This document shows, in pieces, positions 27,897-37,056 of a stretch of DNA of 64,000 nucleotides (its first letter is position 1; every line of letters starts with the position of its first letter). The notes under the pieces were generated by a model, which had not been told where the DNA came from, ran no database searches, and worked only from the letters and a program-made list of their open reading frames with translations. This DNA comes from Candidatus Devosia phytovorans (GTDB lineage Bacteria > Pseudomonadota > Alphaproteobacteria > Rhizobiales > Devosiaceae): NCBI GenBank assembly GCA_029202405.1, contig CP119312.1, forward strand, positions 3,415,001 to 3,479,000, given 5' to 3'. The translations under genes and the position numbers were made by a program.

Positions 27897-28952
27897 CTAT
27901 CGCAAGGCGCGACCCTGCTCGTCGAACAGGTGCACCCCATCCCTGGGCAGGCCGATATGGATCGTCTCATGCAGCTGCAGGTCTGGCGCCCCGTCGAGCT
28001 TGATCGTCACCATGTCACCGCTGGGCAGTTCGACATAGGCCAGGGCGTATTCGCCGAACTGTTCGATGACCGCCAGTGTGCCGGAGAAATGGGCCGTGTC
28101 CGACGTGGCCAATTGCAGGTGTTCGGGACGCACGCCCAGTGTTCGCACATCGGCCAGTTTTGGGTGGCTCAATGCTAACAGTCTGTTACCCGGAAGTGCC
28201 AATCCGTCAGCATTTGCGGTCACATTGAGAAAGTTCATGCGCTGGCTGGCGATGAAGCCGGCAACGAAGGTGTTGACCGGGTTGCGGTAGAGTTCGAGCG
28301 GGGTGCCAACCTGCTCGATATTGCCCGCGTTAAGCACCACGATCCGGTCCGCCAGGGTCATGGCCTCGACTTGGTCATGGGTCACGTAAATCATTGTCGC
28401 ATCGAGTGTATCATGCAGCTTGGCGATCTCGATACGGGTCTGGGCGCGCAGCGATGCGTCGAGGTTCGACAGGGGTTCGTCGAAGAGAAAAACGCGTGGA
28501 TTGCGAACGATGGCGCGACCAATAGCCACACGCTGGCGCTGGCCACCGGAGAGCGCCTTGGGCATGCGGTCCAGATATTGCTCGATCTGGAGAATTCGCG
28601 CCGCCTCGCGGACCCGCTGCTCGACTTCGGCTTTGGGCGTCTTGGCAAGCTTGAGGCCGAAGGCCATGTTTTCGTAAACGCTCATATGGGGATAGAGCGC
28701 GTAGGACTGGAAGACCATGGCGATGCCGCGCTGGGGCGAGGGTATGTCATTGACGACCTTGCCCCCGATCGAGATGTCCCCGCCCGTGATCGGTTCGAGA
28801 CCGGCAATCATGCGCAGCAAGGTCGACTTGCCGCAGCCGGACGGTCCGACGAAAACCACGAATTCACCGGAGGTTATGTCGAGATCCACGCCATGGACCA
28901 CTTCAAGCGATCCATAGGACTTGCGGACACCACGCAGCGAGACATCGGCCAT
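27897..28952 (-). CDS. Carbohydrate ABC transporter ATP-binding protein (UgpC/MalK type)
   Basis: 351 aa cytoplasmic ATPase for CUT1 sugar importers. Walker A is GPSGCGKST, the Q-loop AMVFQSYALYPHMSVYEN, the signature LSGGQRQR, Walker B VFLFDEPLSNLD and the H-loop YVTHDQVEAMTLADR. The C-terminal TOBE-type regulatory region (about 240-351) is present, with GVRPEHLQL. Last gene of the operon binding protein / two permeases / alpha-mannosidase / ATPase. UgpC-like ATPases can serve several importers. Confidence 0.94.
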   Translation of the reverse strand: MADVSLRGVRKSYGSLEVVHGVDLDITSGEFVVFVGPSGCGKSTLLRMIAGLEPITGGDISIGGKVVNDIPSPQRGIAMVFQSYALYPHMSVYENMAFGLKLAKTPKAEVEQRVREAARILQIEQYLDRMPKALSGGQRQRVAIGRAIVRNPRVFLFDEPLSNLDASLRAQTRIEIAKLHDTLDATMIYVTHDQVEAMTLADRIVVLNAGNIEQVGTPLELYRNPVNTFVAGFIASQRMNFLNVTANADGLALPGNRLLALSHPKLADVRTLGVRPEHLQLATSDTAHFSGTLAVIEQFGEYALAYVELPSGDMVTIKLDGAPDLQLHETIHIGLPRDGVHLFDEQGRALR

Positions 28953-28962
28953 TTCATGCTCC

Positions 28963-31900
28963 TCAGGTTTCGATCAGCAGGGTCGCAATCTCGAAGGGCC
29001 GCAGCGCGAGGCTGACGGTATTATCCTTGAGCTCGAGGGGTTTGCTGTCGCCCTCCTCCATCAGATTGACCACGCGCACCGACTTGACCGGCACGCCGAA
29101 GCTGATCGTTGCGTCGGCCCGAATATTGGCGTGCTCGAAGATGCGCAGCACCACGGCATCGGACTTTTCGGCCTTCTTGACGGTTTCGAGCGTCACATTG
29201 GACTGGTCGGCGCTGGCAAAGCTGAAGCTCCGGAATTCGCTGGCTGGGCTGCCGGAAGGTCTGGTTGAACCGACCAGCGCCACCGGATTGTTGAAGCGCT
29301 CGGCGGCGCGATGCACTTCGGCGAGGTCGGCAACCCCGTCGTGGACAAACAGCGCATAGCGCAGGCGATGCTCGCCCAGATCGGCCAGCGGATCGGGATG
29401 AGTCGAGCCACGCACCAGCGTCAGCCGGACGGATTGTTCAAGACAGTCATAGGCATACTTGCAGTCATTGAGCAGAGCGACGCCAAAGTCGGCCTCGCTG
29501 AGATCGACCCAGCGATGCATGCTCGCTTCGAACCTCGCCTTGTCCCAACTGGTGTTGCGATGGGTGGGGCGCTTGACGTGGCCGAACTGGATTTCCGAGC
29601 GGATTTCGGAGGTGTTGAGATCAAAGGGGAACTGCGCCTTGAGCACCGTGCGGCGCTCCTGCCAGTCGATAAAAGTGTCGAACTCCACCTGCCGGGCACC
29701 GACTTCGAGCGAGATGACCTGCACGACGGTCGAGGCCTGATATTTGCGTTCGACGCGAATGGCCGCACGATGCGGGCCGGTTTCGACAACCGAAATGGAT
29801 GTCTTGCCATCGGCCAGCGGCCAGAACTGCTCCTCGAAATAGCGGTCGATGTCCCAGGCATCCCATTCCATCGGCTTGTCTTCGTAAGCGATGAGGCGGT
29901 TGGCTTTTTCGCCCTGGGCCAGGGTTTCGCGATTGCGCGTCTTGTCGAGAATTGACGTGATTTCGCCCGACTTGTCGAAGGTGATCCTGAGCTTGTCGTT
30001 TTCGAGATGCTTTTCGGAAACCGAGAGCGACGACGACACCTTGGCAGCGCCAGAGACGATCTGGCCACCGGTCCAGCCGAGCGGGGCAATATCGGCTGCA
30101 GGCGCGCCGAAGCTGGTCGTGCCATCGGCCGATATCAGCTTTTGCAGCGGCTGCACTGCGCCATTGGTGGCGAGCGACGTGCCCTCCTGAACGCCATCGG
30201 ACGTGACGCTGACAAGGCCCGAGCGAGTCTGACCGGTGAAGTTGAACAGGCGCAACTGGTCCGCACCCGGCTTGGCAAAGGCCTGGGCAGCAGAATGCCA
30301 GGGGCCGTTCTGCGAACCGAGTGTCGAAAAGATCTGGCCATATTCATTGTCGCTGTCGACATAGACCTCCGGGATGGAGGTACCCGGCAGGATGTCATGG
30401 AACTGGTTGATCAGCACCAGTTCCCAGAACTCGGCGAGGGTTTCACTCGGATAGGCGGCACCAGTCTGGGTCAGCGCCATGGCGCCTAAAAACTCCAGCT
30501 CACGCAGCATGCGCTCGGCGCGGCGGTTGTTGGCCTTGTTCTTGGCAACCGAGGTCAGCGTGCCGCGGTGATATTGCAGGTAAAGCTCGCCATTCCAGGT
30601 GGGGAACCTGTTGCCCGGCGCATCCATGGCCTTGCCCAGGCGGTCAAGGAAGGGAACGATACCCTCCAGCTTCACCTTTGGCGCGCCGGGAATACCGCGT
30701 TCCATGCGGATGCCGCGCTCGATCATGCCACGGGTCGGGCCGCCGCCGCCGTCGCCATAACCATAGGACATGACGACTTCGCTATGCACGGCCTTGGGCT
30801 CGTAGCGCTTCCAGGCGCCCATGGTCTCGGACACCGAGAGGTCGCCATTGTAGGTGGTAAAGATTTCTTCGCTGTCATACTTTTGCGCGGTGATCAGCTG
30901 GGCCTTGGTCACCGTGCCGTCAATGCCCTTCCAGTGGAAGCTGTCATAGGGATGACGGTCGGTGTCGTTCCAGCTCAGCTTGGACGTGACGAAATATTTC
31001 AGCCCCGACTTGTCCATCACCTGCGGCAGGTTGGCGGAATAGCCGAAGGTGTCGGGCAGCCAGACGGTCTTGGGATCGACGCCGAAATGCTCGAGGTGGA
31101 AGCGGCGGCCGCGCATGATCTGCCGCACAAGACTTTCGCCCGAGACGATATTGACGTCAGGCTCGACCCACATGGCGCCTTCGATCTCGAACTGGCCCGC
31201 CTTGATCTTCTTGATCATGCGGTCCCAGAGTTCGGGATAATCCTTCTTCAAGAAGTCGAAGAGAACCGACTGGTTATACATGAAGATGAACTCGGGATAT
31301 TCCTCCATCAGGTTGAGCACCGTGGCGAAGGAACGCCCCGTCTTGTCGCGGGTATGCATGACGCGCCAGAGCCAGCCGACATCGAGATGGGTCGAACCCA
31401 CGGCGGTGATCTGCGGCTGCACCTCGGTATCCACCAGCTTGTAGATCTCGCCAGCGATCTTTTCGGCAGCGCCGAGCGAGGCCTCGAATTCGGGCGTGAA
31501 GCCATCGCGGCGATCGAGCGCCCGCAGGGCGCGATCGACGATGTTGAGAATAGCCTGGCGGCGCGGATCGTTCTGATAGAGGCGGACGGCGACGTCGAGT
31601 GGGGTCTGAAGGTCCCAGTAGAGTTTTTCGGCGCGTTCGCTACGGGTGTAGAAATCGACCGTGAAACCGACCAGCGGACGGTCAAAGAAGGTAAAAGCAT
31701 TGACCAGCAGCACATGCTTGTTGCCCGGCTTGGCCTTGCGCTCGATGACCAGTTCGGTGTGATTGCCGTCGAGCGCCTGAGCGATCTTGCCGTCGAGATA
31801 GGCGAGACACTGCGGGTCGGTGGAGCCGGGGCGATCCTGCCACTGACTGGTGAACTTGAGGACAAAGGTCTTGCCCCGAGCCTCTTCGGGCACGATGACT

Positions 31901-32160
31901 TCGGCGGCAAACCAGGTGTGGCCCTGCTTCTTGGCCCAGACGGAATGAGGCCCGAACTTTTCCCACTTGCTCCAATCGGCCTTGAGCGCCTGGTCGGCGG
32001 TGACATCGGCGCGCTGCACGTGCCACTGCCAGTCACTATAGGGAACGGGCGTCAGGATCTTGGTTTCAAGGTCCTTGCATAGCCGGATGAGCTTGCCCTC
32101 CATCTTGAGGTCATCGTCGAGCAAACCAAGCTTCGACGACATGGGATTGGAATAGGTCAT
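28963..32160 (-). CDS. Alpha-mannosidase, glycoside hydrolase family 38
   Basis: 1065 aa, cytoplasmic because no signal peptide is present. The GH38 catalytic domain has the zinc-site motif THLDVGWLWR (His258, Asp260) and the nucleophile in WLPDTFGYSANLPQ (Asp370). An N-terminal carbohydrate-binding-like region (about 1-240) and C-terminal beta-domains (about 640-1065) complete a full-length enzyme. It would cleave alpha-mannose from imported oligosaccharides. The gene lies inside the ABC importer operon, overlapping the permease gene by ATGA (32157-32160), which strongly suggests that alpha-mannosides are what the importer carries. Confidence 0.95.
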   Translation of the reverse strand: MTYSNPMSSKLGLLDDDLKMEGKLIRLCKDLETKILTPVPYSDWQWHVQRADVTADQALKADWSKWEKFGPHSVWAKKQGHTWFAAEVIVPEEARGKTFVLKFTSQWQDRPGSTDPQCLAYLDGKIAQALDGNHTELVIERKAKPGNKHVLLVNAFTFFDRPLVGFTVDFYTRSERAEKLYWDLQTPLDVAVRLYQNDPRRQAILNIVDRALRALDRRDGFTPEFEASLGAAEKIAGEIYKLVDTEVQPQITAVGSTHLDVGWLWRVMHTRDKTGRSFATVLNLMEEYPEFIFMYNQSVLFDFLKKDYPELWDRMIKKIKAGQFEIEGAMWVEPDVNIVSGESLVRQIMRGRRFHLEHFGVDPKTVWLPDTFGYSANLPQVMDKSGLKYFVTSKLSWNDTDRHPYDSFHWKGIDGTVTKAQLITAQKYDSEEIFTTYNGDLSVSETMGAWKRYEPKAVHSEVVMSYGYGDGGGGPTRGMIERGIRMERGIPGAPKVKLEGIVPFLDRLGKAMDAPGNRFPTWNGELYLQYHRGTLTSVAKNKANNRRAERMLRELEFLGAMALTQTGAAYPSETLAEFWELVLINQFHDILPGTSIPEVYVDSDNEYGQIFSTLGSQNGPWHSAAQAFAKPGADQLRLFNFTGQTRSGLVSVTSDGVQEGTSLATNGAVQPLQKLISADGTTSFGAPAADIAPLGWTGGQIVSGAAKVSSSLSVSEKHLENDKLRITFDKSGEITSILDKTRNRETLAQGEKANRLIAYEDKPMEWDAWDIDRYFEEQFWPLADGKTSISVVETGPHRAAIRVERKYQASTVVQVISLEVGARQVEFDTFIDWQERRTVLKAQFPFDLNTSEIRSEIQFGHVKRPTHRNTSWDKARFEASMHRWVDLSEADFGVALLNDCKYAYDCLEQSVRLTLVRGSTHPDPLADLGEHRLRYALFVHDGVADLAEVHRAAERFNNPVALVGSTRPSGSPASEFRSFSFASADQSNVTLETVKKAEKSDAVVLRIFEHANIRADATISFGVPVKSVRVVNLMEEGDSKPLELKDNTVSLALRPFEIATLLIET

Positions 32161-32966
32161 CCTTTAACTCCGACACCGGCGAACCCTGTGTTCATGTTGC
32201 GCCGTAACAAGAAATAGACGCCGACCGCCGGCGCTGCGTAGAGAATGGAAAAGGCCGTGAGGAAGCCATAGTTGATGGCACCCTGCTGGCCGAATGCTGC
32301 GTAGAGACCGACCGACATGGGGAAGGCATCCTGGACGCGGGCAAAGATCAGCGGCAGCAGAAACTCGTTCCAGGCGCCGGTGAAGCTGAAGAACCACACC
32401 ACCGCAATGCCGGCCTTGGACATGGGCAGGACGATCTTGGTGATGATCTGTAGCAGGCTCGCCCCTTCGACATAGGCGGCTTCCTCAAGCTCGATCGGCA
32501 CGGTGTCGAAGAAGTTCTTGAGCAGCAGCAGGGTGAAGGGGAGATTGAGCACGGTCAGCGCAATGATGACGCCGAGCTGATTGAGCAGGCCCGAGCGCTG
32601 CGCCGCAAAATAGAGCGGTACCAGCACACCGGCCGAGGGCAGCATGCGCAGCAGGACCAGGGTCCAAAGGAAGGCGTTGCGGCCGGGAATGCGCAGCCGC
32701 GACAATGGATAGGCGGCGGAAATCCCGACAATGACGCTGAGGGTGGCCGTGCCGGCGGCGATCAGCATGGAGTTGAGGAATTGCCGCCCGGCATTGCCCG
32801 AGACGGCCATGGCGAAATTGTCGAGCCCGAGGGCGCGCGGGATTTCGAGCTGGCCGGTGGACAGTGGATTGAAGGCGTTGAGGAACAGCCAGGAAAAGGG
32901 GCTGACCCAGATGACGGCCATGAAGGCGAGGGCAATGGCGGTGAGGCGGGAAGGTCCGGTTTCCAT
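32157..32966 (-). CDS. Carbohydrate ABC transporter permease (MalG-like)
   Basis: 269 aa, six TM helices, CUT1 family. It opens with a TM (IALAFMAVIWVSPFSWLFLNAFNP). The EAA coupling loop reads VPIELEEAAYVEGASLLQIITKIVLPMSKAG, which is the canonical MalG form. The C-terminus is a short cytoplasmic tail (RRNMNTGFAGVGVKG). It overlaps the alpha-mannosidase gene by 4 nt and meets the first permease gene by a 1-nt overlap at 32966. Confidence 0.94.
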   Translation of the reverse strand: METGPSRLTAIALAFMAVIWVSPFSWLFLNAFNPLSTGQLEIPRALGLDNFAMAVSGNAGRQFLNSMLIAAGTATLSVIVGISAAYPLSRLRIPGRNAFLWTLVLLRMLPSAGVLVPLYFAAQRSGLLNQLGVIIALTVLNLPFTLLLLKNFFDTVPIELEEAAYVEGASLLQIITKIVLPMSKAGIAVVWFFSFTGAWNEFLLPLIFARVQDAFPMSVGLYAAFGQQGAINYGFLTAFSILYAAPAVGVYFLLRRNMNTGFAGVGVKG

Positions 32967-33856
32967 TATTTGGGCTCCCGCAGCATGCGCAGATAGACGA
33001 GCGACAAGAGACCGACGATGACCAGCATGGCCACGGAAATGGCGCTGCCAAAGCCCAGGTTACCGCGCGAAAAGCTCTGGTTGTAGAGGAAGACGGCGAG
33101 CGTCTGCGTCGCCGTGCCAGGACCACCGCCGGTCATTGCGTAGATCAGCGGGAAATAGGTGAAGGTCCAGATGGTGATGAAGAGCATGTTGGTGGCGATA
33201 TGCGGCCGGATGATCGGCAATTGCACCAGCCAGATGCGCTGGAACGGAGTGGCGCCATCGACCTTGGCCGCTTCGACCACTTCACGCGATACCGAATCCA
33301 GCGCTGCCGAAAACAGCAGATAGGACCAGGCCGTGCCCTTCCAGATATTGGCGATGGTGACGATGGGCAGGGCATATTCATTGATAAAATTGATCGGCGG
33401 GAAGCCGAAGGGCGTAACGAAAAGTGCGTTGATCAGGCCGGTCTGATTGGTGGTTGCCGACCACAGAAACGCCGCCACGATATCGGGCAGCAGCCAGCCT
33501 AGCATGATGCAGACTTCGACCACGCTGCGGATGGTCGATTGGGTGCCGCGCAGCACCACGGCCAGCAGGAAGCCGAGCACGGATTGGCCGACGATGGCGG
33601 AGAAGAAGACGAAGATCACCGTGGTCCAGAGAGACTCGAGAAAGCCACGGCGGGTGAACAGGCGTTCGAAATTCTGCAGGCCGACCCAGCTCCATTCTAC
33701 CGACTTGCGACCCACGAGGGCCAGATCGGTGAAGCTGAAGGCAAAGGCCCAGGCAGTGAAATAGAGCAGCGCCCCGATCAGCACCATGGCCGGCAGCATG
33801 CCGAGGCCAAGCACGAGGAGATTGCTGGTAAGCCAGGGATTGGCCTGGTTTTTCAT
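32966..33856 (-). CDS. Carbohydrate ABC transporter permease (MalF-like)
   Basis: 296 aa from the ATG at 33856; six TM helices. The EAA loop reads VSREVVEAAKVDGATPFQRIWLVQLPIIRPH. The longer reading from a GTG at 33892 has no ribosome site and no family support. The Shine-Dalgarno sequence for 33856 is also weak, so the exact start is open. The binding-protein gene lies 88 bp upstream, with a strong hairpin in between. Confidence 0.93.
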   Translation of the reverse strand: MKNQANPWLTSNLLVLGLGMLPAMVLIGALLYFTAWAFAFSFTDLALVGRKSVEWSWVGLQNFERLFTRRGFLESLWTTVIFVFFSAIVGQSVLGFLLAVVLRGTQSTIRSVVEVCIMLGWLLPDIVAAFLWSATTNQTGLINALFVTPFGFPPINFINEYALPIVTIANIWKGTAWSYLLFSAALDSVSREVVEAAKVDGATPFQRIWLVQLPIIRPHIATNMLFITIWTFTYFPLIYAMTGGGPGTATQTLAVFLYNQSFSRGNLGFGSAISVAMLVIVGLLSLVYLRMLREPK

Positions 33857-33898
33857 ACTTTTGGCCCCGTCGCCGCCGAAGCTTGAAAACACCCGTCA

Positions 33899-33930
33899 CG
33901 GCGGCGCCCGGAGGACATTGGGCGCCGCCG
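33899..33930 (-). terminator. Strong intercistronic hairpin after the sugar-binding protein gene
   Basis: Perfect 11-bp GC-only stem CGGCGGCGCCC (33899-33909) / GGGCGCCGCCG (33920-33930) with a 10-nt loop. It lies 14 bp past the binding-protein stop and has no T-run. It probably protects the 3' end of a processed binding-protein mRNA, as in malE-malF-type spacers. Confidence 0.75.
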
Positions 33931-33944
33931 CGTCGGGAGGTGGC

Positions 33945-35261
33945 TTATTCGTAGGTTATGACGTTCTCTTCGCCGAACTCGTCGACCAGGGCGTCATGGT
34001 AGGTCTGGATGACCTCGTCGACGCTGGCACCGTCGAGCAGGTCGGACGTCGCCTGCTGAATCAGGGCCGAGACCGTCTGGTAGCCGGGAATGGTGTCACG
34101 GCCTGTTGTGTCGGCGGCCAGCTTGGTTGCTTCAGCGAGGAAGGGATCAGCCGTATATTCGGCACTGTCCGAGATGTCGGTGCGGACGGCCATGCGGTGG
34201 GTTGCCAGGGTCCAGGCCTTGAAGTTGGCTTCGTCGAAAATTGACGTCACCAACTTGAAGGCCAGGTCCTGATCGGCAGCCTTGGCATTGATGCCGATGG
34301 CCCAGCCACCGGAGATATTAGTGGTTGCCTTGGTGCCGGGTTCGCCCGAGCCAGGCCAGGGCGTCCAGGCGACCTGGGCATCACGCTCCTCGCGGCTCGG
34401 GGGATTGTTGCAATCCCAGAGGCAGGCATCTTCCCATGAGCCGGAAGCCAGGATGCCGAGCTGATCGGCCGCCGCCGCAGCGCGTACGGCGGCGCCGATA
34501 TCGGTGGCATAGTTGAGGTCGGCCGGGTTGAGCTGCTGCTCGTTATAGACTTGGTAGTAGAGATCGAAGACGCGGCGGAGGCCCGGGCTATCACCGATCC
34601 ACTGGCCGGTTTCGCGGTTGAGCAGGCGGTTGCGATCGCCCTCGGGCACATCGGCGCCGAGCAGCGCCATATAGACGCCCTGCATGGTGGCAGCTTCAGC
34701 CTGCTTTGTGCCGGCCGGGAGCTGGAACGGATACTGGACGCCGGCGTCCTTGAGCTTGGTCGCCGCATCGAGAATATCGGCCCAGGTCTTGGGCTGCCAC
34801 GGCGTGGCAATGCCGGCTTTTTCAAAGTTCGACAGATCGTACCAGAGCATGCGCACGTCGGTATCAGTGGGCAGGGCATAGACCTGCCCCTGATAGGAGG
34901 CAACTTCGAGCAGGCCGGGCAGATAATATTGATACTGGTCCCAGGCGCCGGCCAGTTCATCGAGCGGGGAGAGATAACCGGCCGACGCCAGTTCGCTCAC
35001 CATGAAGCTGTCCATGACGTTGACATCGGCGGCGGTGCCGGCGCTGAGGTCGAGGGCGATGCGCTGGTCATAGCCCTGGCCGGGCAGCTTGATGCCATTG
35101 ACGGTTTCACCCGTTTCGGCCTCGAAGGCTTCGATACCCGGCTCGACCAGGGCGGAAATCCATTCGGGATACATGAACGTCACTTCGGCATGCGCGGGGA
35201 TCGCAGCAGCCACCATCAGCGACACAGTGGCCACCGTGGTCAGAAAACCCTTCTTGAGCAT
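33945..35261 (-). CDS. Sugar ABC transporter substrate-binding protein (family 1)
   Basis: 438 aa periplasmic protein. A signal peptide spans residues 1-25 (MLKKGFLTTVATVSLMVAAAIPAHA) with cleavage after AHA. The mature part begins EVTFMYPEWISALVEPGIEAFEAETG and contains GQVYALPTDTDVRMLWYDLSNFEKAG, LASGSWEDA and TTNISGGWAIGINAKA, all typical of family 1 oligosaccharide binders. The start at 35261 follows GAGGAG. First gene of the operon; the GH38 gene in the same operon suggests alpha-mannosides as the ligand. Divergent to a LacI regulator gene. Confidence 0.94.
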   Translation of the reverse strand: MLKKGFLTTVATVSLMVAAAIPAHAEVTFMYPEWISALVEPGIEAFEAETGETVNGIKLPGQGYDQRIALDLSAGTAADVNVMDSFMVSELASAGYLSPLDELAGAWDQYQYYLPGLLEVASYQGQVYALPTDTDVRMLWYDLSNFEKAGIATPWQPKTWADILDAATKLKDAGVQYPFQLPAGTKQAEAATMQGVYMALLGADVPEGDRNRLLNRETGQWIGDSPGLRRVFDLYYQVYNEQQLNPADLNYATDIGAAVRAAAAADQLGILASGSWEDACLWDCNNPPSREERDAQVAWTPWPGSGEPGTKATTNISGGWAIGINAKAADQDLAFKLVTSIFDEANFKAWTLATHRMAVRTDISDSAEYTADPFLAEATKLAADTTGRDTIPGYQTVSALIQQATSDLLDGASVDEVIQTYHDALVDEFGEENVITYE

Positions 35262-35349
35262 GAACTCCTCCTCATCTCCTCCGGCTGCCTCGCTGGACAG
35301 CCCCGCCAGATCCTCATCCGGCATGGCGAAAGGTAAACACAAGAGTTAG

Positions 35350-35364
35350 AACGTTGCAAACGTT
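35350..35364. promoter_or_regulatory. LacI-type operator palindrome
   Basis: AACGTTGCAAACGTT: two perfect 6-bp arms (AACGTT/AACGTT, self-complementary) around GCA, 89 bp upstream of the binding-protein start and in the divergent region with the LacI gene. Size and CG-containing centre fit LacI/GalR operators. Confidence 0.55.
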
Positions 35365-35469
35365 AATCGAGATTGGTCAGACATGGTGACCTTATCCGCG
35401 CTTTTTCGTTCCTTTTCGTATGTTTAGCCTGTTTTGATTGCCTTCAGAGCGTGTGGAAAGTCTCTGCAT

Positions 35470-35478
35470 CGTTGCAAA
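35470..35478. promoter_or_regulatory. Second operator-like half, CGTTGCAAA
   Basis: The nonamer CGTTGCAAA occurs here and at 35352-35360, 118 bp apart. A second, degenerate site near the LacI gene start would fit autoregulation and DNA looping. Confidence 0.35.
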
Positions 35479-35540
35479 ATTACGGGTTTCGACTTTACCG
35501 CGCGACAGTGTAAAAGCGGAGGCCGGGGAAACGGAGCAGC

Positions 35541-36566
35541 ATGGACAGGAAGTCGACAGTCAAAGCGGGCGGCAATCGCCGGGTCACGCTGCGTACCATT
35601 GCGGAAGTGACGGGGTTGAGCCTGTCCACCGTGTCGCTGTCGCTGCGCGGCGGCACGACGCTGAAGCAGGAGACGCGCGACAAGGTCAACGAGGCCGCTG
35701 CGGCGCTGGGCTATGTGCCCGATCGCGCCGGGGTCCGCCTGCGGACCGGCAAGACCAATGTGATCGCGCTGGTGATGGACGGGGCGGAAGACTCGATCGA
35801 TTTCGCTCGCCAGATGATCCAGGGCATTGGCGGCGCCATCAAGGGCACGCGCTACCACTTGACGGTGATCCCCGAGTTCGAGCGACACAATAGCGCCGAG
35901 ACGATCCGCTATATCCTCGACAACCGCACGGCCGATGGCGTCATCATTACCCATACCGGTCCGCGCGATGCGCGGGTACAGATGATGATCGACGCGGATT
36001 TTCCTTTTGTCAGCCACGGGCGGACGGAGTTCTATACGCCGCACCCCTATCATGACTTCCATTCCGAAGCCTTCGCCGAGATCGCCGTCGATCGGCTGGC
36101 CGGCAAGGGGTGTCGTGACGTCATGCTGGTGATCGGCGATGACAGCACCACCAATTACCACAATATCGTCACTGCGTTTCGCAAGGCGACGGCGCGAGCC
36201 GGCATTGATGGGCGGCTGCTCGAGGGTACGCGCGGCATCACGCCGGCCGAAATGCGCCGTATGGGCGTAGAGCTGGCGGGAAGCCAGAACCGGCCGGACG
36301 GCATCATTTCGGATAGCGAGATGCGCACGATTGCCCTGGTGGGCGGATTGCAGGAGGGCGGGATCACGCCGGGGCGCGAGCTGCAGCTGATCTACAAGCA
36401 AACCTCGGGCATTCTGCCGACGCTGTTTCCGCAGCTCGACAGCATCCGCGAGGATGTGTTTGCCGCCGGCAGCGAGCTGACCCAGCTGTTGCTGAGGCGG
36501 ATCGATGGCACGCCGGTCAGCGACTTGCAGAGCCTGGCCGAGCCACAAAAGCAGTGGCGCAGCTAG
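35541..36566 (+). CDS. LacI family transcriptional regulator of the mannoside operon
   Basis: 341 aa. The HTH (TLRTIAEVTGLSLSTVSLSLRGG) and hinge (AAALGYVPDRAGVRLRTGKTNVIALV) are intact and are followed by the effector-binding domain. It is divergently transcribed from the sugar ABC/alpha-mannosidase operon with an operator-like palindrome in the 279-bp gap, so it is probably the local repressor. It is a paralogue of the LacI protein at 22138. The AglR-type subgroup is the nearest I can recall, but this is not certain. The effector is inferred to be a mannoside. Confidence 0.93.
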   Translation: MDRKSTVKAGGNRRVTLRTIAEVTGLSLSTVSLSLRGGTTLKQETRDKVNEAAAALGYVPDRAGVRLRTGKTNVIALVMDGAEDSIDFARQMIQGIGGAIKGTRYHLTVIPEFERHNSAETIRYILDNRTADGVIITHTGPRDARVQMMIDADFPFVSHGRTEFYTPHPYHDFHSEAFAEIAVDRLAGKGCRDVMLVIGDDSTTNYHNIVTAFRKATARAGIDGRLLEGTRGITPAEMRRMGVELAGSQNRPDGIISDSEMRTIALVGGLQEGGITPGRELQLIYKQTSGILPTLFPQLDSIREDVFAAGSELTQLLLRRIDGTPVSDLQSLAEPQKQWRS

Positions 36567-36573
36567 GCGCTTG

Positions 36574-36819
36574 TCAATTGATGCGCGGCTGCGCCGGAAT
36601 GCCGAGATTGCGATAGAGGCCGGCCAGCTCGGGGCCGGTGAAGCTGGTCTCGCCGATGACGAGATTGGCGCCATGCAGGCTCACCGGCGCGGCTTCTTCG
36701 AAGGCGAAACGGAGGGCCTGTGCGGCGGTGCGGAAGTTGCGGGCGCCCTGCGCCCTTGCGGTCTGCCATGTGCTGCCAAGGTAAAGCTCGGCGGGGGCGT
36801 GAAAATCGAAGTTGGACAT
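36574..36819 (-). CDS. Conserved hypothetical protein
   Basis: 81 aa from the ATG at 36819 (MSNFDFHAPAELYLGS); a longer frame to 36918 adds low-complexity sequence. The segment NFRTAAQALRFAFEEAAPVSLHGANLVIGETSFTGPELAGLYRNLG is a helix followed by strands and has no TM. I recall small proteins of this pattern in Rhizobiales, without a known role. The ribosome site is weak. It is convergent with the LacI gene, 8 bp apart, with no room for a terminator. Confidence 0.7.
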   Translation of the reverse strand: MSNFDFHAPAELYLGSTWQTARAQGARNFRTAAQALRFAFEEAAPVSLHGANLVIGETSFTGPELAGLYRNLGIPAQPRIN

Positions 36820-37056
36820 GAATACTCTGGTTGTCCGCGCAGAATGCAGCGGGATTTGGGATTGAACAACGCGCGCATCCGTCTGGCGCTCCACAAGGAA
36901 GCAGCCACGAGTCAACATGCCGCACCAGTATTGGCGAGGGGTGTGACGCTCGAATGACGGGGGATTGGCCTTGCCAGATTGACCGGAACTGCGGGCCAGC
37001 GCTCAAACGTATGTTTCCCAGATAGGCGCTGGTCGTGGCAAGATCAAGGCCGATCG

